NCBI RefSeq assembly: GCF_017347095.1
Contig: NZ_JADPRZ010000005.1
Coordinates: 62,001 to 126,000, forward strand
Source: Sporosarcina sp. E16_8
GTDB lineage: Bacteria; Bacillota; Bacilli; Bacillales_A; Planococcaceae
Direction of reading: 5' to 3'
Length of the DNA stretch: 64,000 nucleotides
Part shown: one piece after another, positions 60,164-64,000 of the stretch
Layout of the letters: each line of letters opens with the position of its first letter
Position numbering within the stretch: the stretch's first letter is position 1
Position numbers and translations under genes: made by a program
Notes under the pieces: generated by a model
Seen by the model: the letters and a program-made list of their open reading frames with translations, nothing else
Told to the model about the DNA's origin: nothing
The model's database searches: none

Positions 60164-62518
60164 TTATTCCTCATTCATGTTCCACACTTGTATTTTTTTG
60201 ATTTGTCCGCAACTAGAGTAAACCGCTAATAAGACAACAATTACGATCAACAGTGGATACCATACATAAACTTGTAAGGCTACAATATTCATGTCGAACT
60301 TCGTTAAACCGAATAAACTAAACAACACGCCTCCTAGTTTTTCTCCAAATACATTCGCAATAAATAGACCCAATACAATGGATGCAACAAGCAGAATTAG
60401 AATACGCAAACTTTGCCATAGTTTTACTTGCCCATTCGTAAAACCAAGACTTTTCATAATTGCAATCCCTTGCACTTCTTTGGTAATTAAAAGCCTAACA
60501 AAAAGACTCGTAATAAAGAATATTATGAGACTCATAATCGCAATAATTAAGACAATAATCATCTTAAGTTGGCCCATAAACCCTCCAGTCAAATCGCCCA
60601 TCATATCCATGGAACTTTTGATAGTGAGGTGACCTAACTGTTTTTTCATATTTTCCATAATTAGCGGTTTTTCATCAGCGGGAGCATTTATATTTCCCGT
60701 AAATTGATAAGCTGCTACATGTACAGGCTTAAAAGCATCTGATAATCGAACCATATACCCTTCATTGGTAATCGTTTGAAGAGTTCCAGAAATTAGGAAG
60801 GCCTGTTTTTTTCCTTCGATATCAAAAACAATTGAATCCCCAATGACTTTGTTGTATTTTTCTGACATAATGCCTGTTATCGCAATTTCATTCTCAAGCT
60901 TCGGAGCCACTCCGTCCAAGTAGTCATACTGTATTATCTTAGACTCGTTTTTCGTACCAATAATACGCCTGCCACCCTCGCCATTATCGGGAATATGTTT
61001 GGTGTTGAAATAATAATCAGCCGAGATTGTGACGTCGAAGTTCTTGTCACGAAACTCTTGTTCTAACAAATCCATCTCGTTCTGAACCTTAGACATCGAG
61101 CCCTCGGATGTCTCTGTTGCTGGGTAAAAATCAGCCTGGGTTGTTCCAAAATAACTAATAAAATTCGGCGCTAGTATTGTGTTGGCTAAATTGATTGGAA
61201 TAAGAATAATCACAGTGCTTAATACAAATGTAAGAATTAATGTGGAATATCCTTTCATCTGATTTAGCACATCACTAATCGCTAAGAACAAGGCAGTATG
61301 AAGAAATTTACTTTTATGAAGAGACGTTTTTCTGGATGCCTTAAAACGCTCCCCGTTATTTCCCTGTCTAATTGCGTCAACCGGAGAAGCCTTATTTATT
61401 TTACGAACACACATCGAGCAAAATAATAATGTAACAGCTACAATAGCAACTGTGCTTAATGCAGCGACAACCAAGCTGGTACTGCCAACGGGCACAATTA
61501 CATATTCCGATACTCTTCGTGACATAATTACCGTGAGAGGAAGGCTTATTGCTAAACCGATTACACCACCCACGGCAGATAATCCAAAATACTTAGTAAG
61601 ATACAGTCTTCTAATACTGGCATTCGTAAAGCCAATTGCTTTCATAACACCGATTTCCTTGTAATCATCCTGTATCGTGGAAAAAATAGTGAATCGTAAG
61701 GTCAAAAAAGAAATAAAGACCAAAAATAAGCTAACAATAAATAAGATAGCTGACATAATACGATCCGTCATAAATGACAGTTCCACAAGCGCTTTGTCAA
61801 TTTCCATAATGCTTAGAATATCCGACTTTGAAAATTCTATTGAAAGATCAGTTTCACTTTCTTCTGGGCTTTTGACAATACTCCATAACTTAATCCAAGT
61901 TTCCTCGGGCAAACTTTGCTTTATTTCATCATAATCATGCTGCGAAATTATAAGTCTTTTTAGGCCAATTAGATCAGATCCCAGAAGCGCATCTTTAAAA
62001 AATTCTTTCACTATAAAGGTTTTAGATAACCCTTCAACATCAATTGTGAGCTGATCTCCAAGTTTAATCCCCGTCGTATTCTTAATGTTAATCGGTAATC
62101 CTATTTCTCCCTCTTCCACTTTAAATCGTTCATCATTTTGCCCAAAAACATAATTTACATCTACAGGTAGGGTCGTCAAGAAAATACTAATATTTCCTGA
62201 TAGTTCCTTACTCCCACTTGGAACGGTGAAGGCTTTCGAAGAAACACCAATTTGAACATCAGAGTAGTAAGAACCAATAGAATTCTGACTACTCATCCAC
62301 TCTTCAATCTTTTTGTCGTTCTCTGGTGTGTTAGAGATCATAATATTGAGATCAGCGACCTGACTTGTTCTAATAAAATTATCTACAGCCGTTGTTGTGG
62401 AGACCATTAAATTGGTACTAGTAGCAATAAGTGTTGATGCCAAAGTAATTAGAATAAAGAGCACGGTATTCATAGCCTTTTTACGCTTCAAGTCCTTTTT
62501 TAGTATTTTCAGAAACAC
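60164..62518 (-). CDS. FtsX-family ABC transporter permease
   Basis: A 784-residue membrane protein. An N-terminal helix (AMNTVLFILITLASTLIATS) leads to an extracytoplasmic domain of about 200 residues. The first FtsX domain (about 245-375) includes the EIGVMKAIGFTNASIRRLYL loop. A second extracytoplasmic domain follows, then a second FtsX domain (about 650-775) with GIAIMKSLGFTNGQVKLWQS. The duplicated layout is that of MacB/YtrF-like and antimicrobial-peptide transporters, not the ten-helix BceB type with a single large loop. The start is GTG at 62518 after GAAAGGGGTTATACC. First gene of the permease-ATPase-RR-HK operon. Confidence 0.9.
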   Translation of the reverse strand: MFLKILKKDLKRKKAMNTVLFILITLASTLIATSTNLMVSTTTAVDNFIRTSQVADLNIMISNTPENDKKIEEWMSSQNSIGSYYSDVQIGVSSKAFTVPSGSKELSGNISIFLTTLPVDVNYVFGQNDERFKVEEGEIGLPINIKNTTGIKLGDQLTIDVEGLSKTFIVKEFFKDALLGSDLIGLKRLIISQHDYDEIKQSLPEETWIKLWSIVKSPEESETDLSIEFSKSDILSIMEIDKALVELSFMTDRIMSAILFIVSLFLVFISFLTLRFTIFSTIQDDYKEIGVMKAIGFTNASIRRLYLTKYFGLSAVGGVIGLAISLPLTVIMSRRVSEYVIVPVGSTSLVVAALSTVAIVAVTLLFCSMCVRKINKASPVDAIRQGNNGERFKASRKTSLHKSKFLHTALFLAISDVLNQMKGYSTLILTFVLSTVIILIPINLANTILAPNFISYFGTTQADFYPATETSEGSMSKVQNEMDLLEQEFRDKNFDVTISADYYFNTKHIPDNGEGGRRIIGTKNESKIIQYDYLDGVAPKLENEIAITGIMSEKYNKVIGDSIVFDIEGKKQAFLISGTLQTITNEGYMVRLSDAFKPVHVAAYQFTGNINAPADEKPLIMENMKKQLGHLTIKSSMDMMGDLTGGFMGQLKMIIVLIIAIMSLIIFFITSLFVRLLITKEVQGIAIMKSLGFTNGQVKLWQSLRILILLVASIVLGLFIANVFGEKLGGVLFSLFGLTKFDMNIVALQVYVWYPLLIVIVVLLAVYSSCGQIKKIQVWNMNEE

Positions 62519-62524
62519 GGTATA

Positions 62525-62563
62525 ACCCCTTTCTCATTCTGTCTATTCACATTATAAAGGGGT
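62525..62563 (-). promoter_or_regulatory. Promoter with inverted repeat before the permease operon
   Basis: ACCCCTTT (62525-62532) and AAAGGGGT (62556-62563) flank the leader. The second arm overlaps a -10 TATAAT (minus strand, 62551-62556). No good -35 is visible, which suits an activator such as the operon's own response regulator. Confidence 0.55.
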
Positions 62564-63054
62564 AGTTATTAAATAATCCTAAAGTCAAATGTGAAAAAAA
62601 CAAAAAAATCGACGCTTCTGTAAAAATGATAGCAATGTAAATACCATTTTAGAGAGGGCGATTTTTATGCATAATGCAAAGATACCTATTTATTGTTAAT
62701 AACAAATAAAGGTTCCGTAACAAATCAATAGGGGTCTCTTCCATTTATTAATTATTTTAATCCAGCAATGATGTAAAGTTAGTTACTATATTCATCATTT
62801 TGGATTCAATGCAACGCTAGTGTCCCCCATCAGTATAACGAACAAATCTAGCGAAGGAGCGACACGAATGAAAGGCAGCCTACTATCACCGCGTCCGGAA
62901 GGAGCCGGAGTAATAAAACCTAGGAGGGATGCTAGTTCAATTCCTCTCGAGTGACCTTCTGGTGGACTTATTGCTTGAGGCTCTCACCAATCGACTAAAC
63001 CGCGTTGAAATAACATCCCATTTATTAAGTGCCGACTATATAGTTAGTTAATAC
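62564..63054. other. Intergenic region with repeat copy 5
   Basis: No gene. Carries dispersed repeat copy 5 (62829-63044). A 10-codon ORF at 62668 with AGAGAGGG upstream is probably chance. Confidence 0.5.
62829..63044 (+). repeat. Dispersed repeat copy 5 (MITE-like, left end lost)
   Basis: Starts with AGTATAACGAACAAATCTAG (inner part of the left end), shares AATGAAAGGCAGCC with copies 2 and 3, contains CCTAGGAGGGATGC, and ends TAAGTGCCGACTATATAG. The terminal 40 bases of the left end are missing and the centre is diverged. Confidence 0.75.
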
Positions 63055-63495
63055 TCAAGACTTTTTGAGTTTATTTTTGTCAAATGGCAAACCTAATTGC
63101 TTCCTATAAAAGTTGAAATTTAGTTCGACGTGTCGTAATAATCGTTTATTTTTATCAAATAACGTTAAACTATCTTCGTAGTGTTCCCACCTGATGTCCT
63201 TTTTAATGGCCCAAATAATCGAATCTAAATCAGGATCAACTAGTTCATAGTTCCTTTTTATAACGTCTTCAATTTCAAAAAAAGATTCTTTTGTAATCCC
63301 GTCATATCCGTCACCAGGCACAGTAGCTGCTACGAGTAATTTTAATACAGGGGTATAAACATTTTTCAAGATTTCTGTTTTATATTTTACCGCTTCGTTT
63401 CGTATCTCTTTCATTAGCTGAAAATGATAGTTAAAAAAACTTGTGATAATGATTGTAATTGAAGAACTGACTAACGCAATGATGACTTCTTTCAC
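63055..63495 (-). CDS. Hypothetical membrane-anchored protein
   Basis: A 146-residue protein with one N-terminal helix (IIALVSSSITIIITSFFNYH) and a charged, mostly helical cytoplasmic part (LMKEIRNEAVKYKTEILKNV ... FYRKQLGLPFDKNKLKKS). No catalytic motif or known domain was recognised. The start is GTG at 63495 after GGAGAGAGGGCA. It ends right beside repeat copy 5. It could be a small accessory or phage-exclusion-type protein, but nothing in the sequence demonstrates that. Confidence 0.65.
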   Translation of the reverse strand: MKEVIIALVSSSITIIITSFFNYHFQLMKEIRNEAVKYKTEILKNVYTPVLKLLVAATVPGDGYDGITKESFFEIEDVIKRNYELVDPDLDSIIWAIKKDIRWEHYEDSLTLFDKNKRLLRHVELNFNFYRKQLGLPFDKNKLKKS

Positions 63496-63583
63496 TGCCC
63501 TCTCTCCTAACGCTTCTATTCAACCGATATAGCCATTATATTCAGGTCGAGTAATGCAGTGTGTACAATCACCAGGTAATAGA

Positions 63584-63620
63584 AACAGCCGCCTACTCAA
63601 TTTGAGCGGGCGGCTGTTAT
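63584..63620. terminator. Terminator after the MFS transporter
   Basis: AACAGCCGCC and GGCGGCTGTT pair around TACTCAATTTGAGCG, in the gap between the transporter stop (63721) and the hypothetical gene. Confidence 0.8.
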
Positions 63621-63720
63621 ATTTGTTGAAAGAAAGAACCCCATTGAATTCTCTGCGACTAGCCCTTGAAAAGCGCCTTCGCTTAGATTATATAGGTATT
63701 CATTTGTTCATTATATATAG

Positions 63721-64000
63721 TTAGTTTTGTTCAACTTTGACTCTTGAAAGTCCAAAATACGCGAGGACTGCAATTAAACTTGAAGCGAAGATAATAGCTC
63801 CCATCGGAATTGCGGTCTCTTCGCCTGCTATTCCAACAAGTGGTGCCGTGATTGCGCCTAATATGAATGGCAGTAATCCAAGTAATGCCGATGCACTACC
63901 CGCAATATGCCCTTGCTTTTCCATCGCGAGTGAAAAGGAGGATGTCGAAATGATACCAATCGAAGCGACGAAAAAGAAGATAGGTACAACGATTGTAATA
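63721..64000 (-). CDS. Bcr/CflA-type MFS transporter, C-terminal part
   Basis: The frame is open to the right edge of the window, so the start lies outside. The visible 92 residues cover the last helices: PIFFFVASIGIISTSSFSLA, MEKQGHIAGSASALLGLLPF, ILGAITAPLVGIAGEETAIP and MGAIIFASSLIAVLAYFGLS. The GxASALxGxxQ/PF-like helix and APLVG segment are typical of Bcr/CflA drug-proton antiporters (bicyclomycin-type). The substrate cannot be stated. It ends with VKVEQN and a terminator. Confidence 0.85.
   Translation of the reverse strand, partial: ITIVVPIFFFVASIGIISTSSFSLAMEKQGHIAGSASALLGLLPFILGAITAPLVGIAGEETAIPMGAIIFASSLIAVLAYFGLSRVKVEQN

Noticed and set aside
1-64000. CRISPR arrays, rRNA or tRNA genes
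   Set aside because: No regularly spaced repeats and no cloverleaf-like sequence were found by reading. The only spaced repeats are the dispersed family and T-box stems. A tRNAscan or CRISPR search would settle it.

Overview
The window looks like chromosome from a low-to-moderate GC, endospore-forming member of the Bacillales, most plausibly Planococcaceae (Sporosarcina or a close relative). The reasons are strong AGGAGG-type ribosome binding sites with frequent TTG and GTG starts, tRNA-sensing T-box leaders, bacilliredoxins, a Prli42 miniprotein, YpjP, and a gene order that follows the Bacillus subtilis yqj/yqi and yph/ypi/ypj neighbourhoods. The genus call is inference from content and synteny. 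No rRNA, tRNA or CRISPR array was seen.

Left part (1-19 kb). A CcdA/thioredoxin-like pair cut by the left edge is followed by a heterodimeric ABC exporter with one degenerate ATP site and a DUF4362 lipoprotein. A 1.7-kb gene-poor stretch leads to a divergent pair: a double-HTH/ribbon-helix-helix protein and a complete tyrosine recombinase. Next is an unusual UvrA-like protein of about 1056 residues with three modules. Small housekeeping and accessory genes follow: an ArsR regulator with an AHSA1 partner, GNAT, cysteine hydrolase, VOC and PadR-like proteins.

Middle part (19-41 kb). yqjQ-like SDR, yqjP-like MBL hydrolase, an SPFH/zinc-ribbon gene pair and T-box-controlled proI form a conserved backbone. 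Cargo follows: a grpB'/ftsW' deletion scar, an S66 peptidase, the csoR-copZ-copA-glutaredoxin copper locus, then DinB-like, HAD, cupin, nucleotidyltransferase, methyltransferase, GNAT and DMT genes, and a T-box-controlled short methionyl-tRNA synthetase. yqeY and namA (yqjM) end this part.

Right part (41-64 kb). A ybaK-type gene is split by an IS200/IS605 element whose tnpA is frameshifted at an A7 run and whose tnpB keeps all catalytic residues. The backbone continues with rnz, dinB (yqjH), a CheW-domain gene, an M20 peptidase (yqjE), acyl-CoA carboxylase (yqjD), methylmalonyl-CoA epimerase (yqjC), prli42, two bacilliredoxin paralogues, ypjP and a ypiP-like methyltransferase. It then passes to an XRE/membrane pair, an amidase, a permease-ATPase-response regulator-kinase operon, and a Bcr/CflA transporter cut by the right edge.

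A family of at least five non-coding repeats with imperfect terminal inverted repeats (about 110-290 bp, strong internal hairpins) is scattered through intergenic space at 13.5, 17.6, 24.5, 33.7 and 62.9 kb. It is the main structure not explained by genes. Several very short genes and gene remnants are also recorded.
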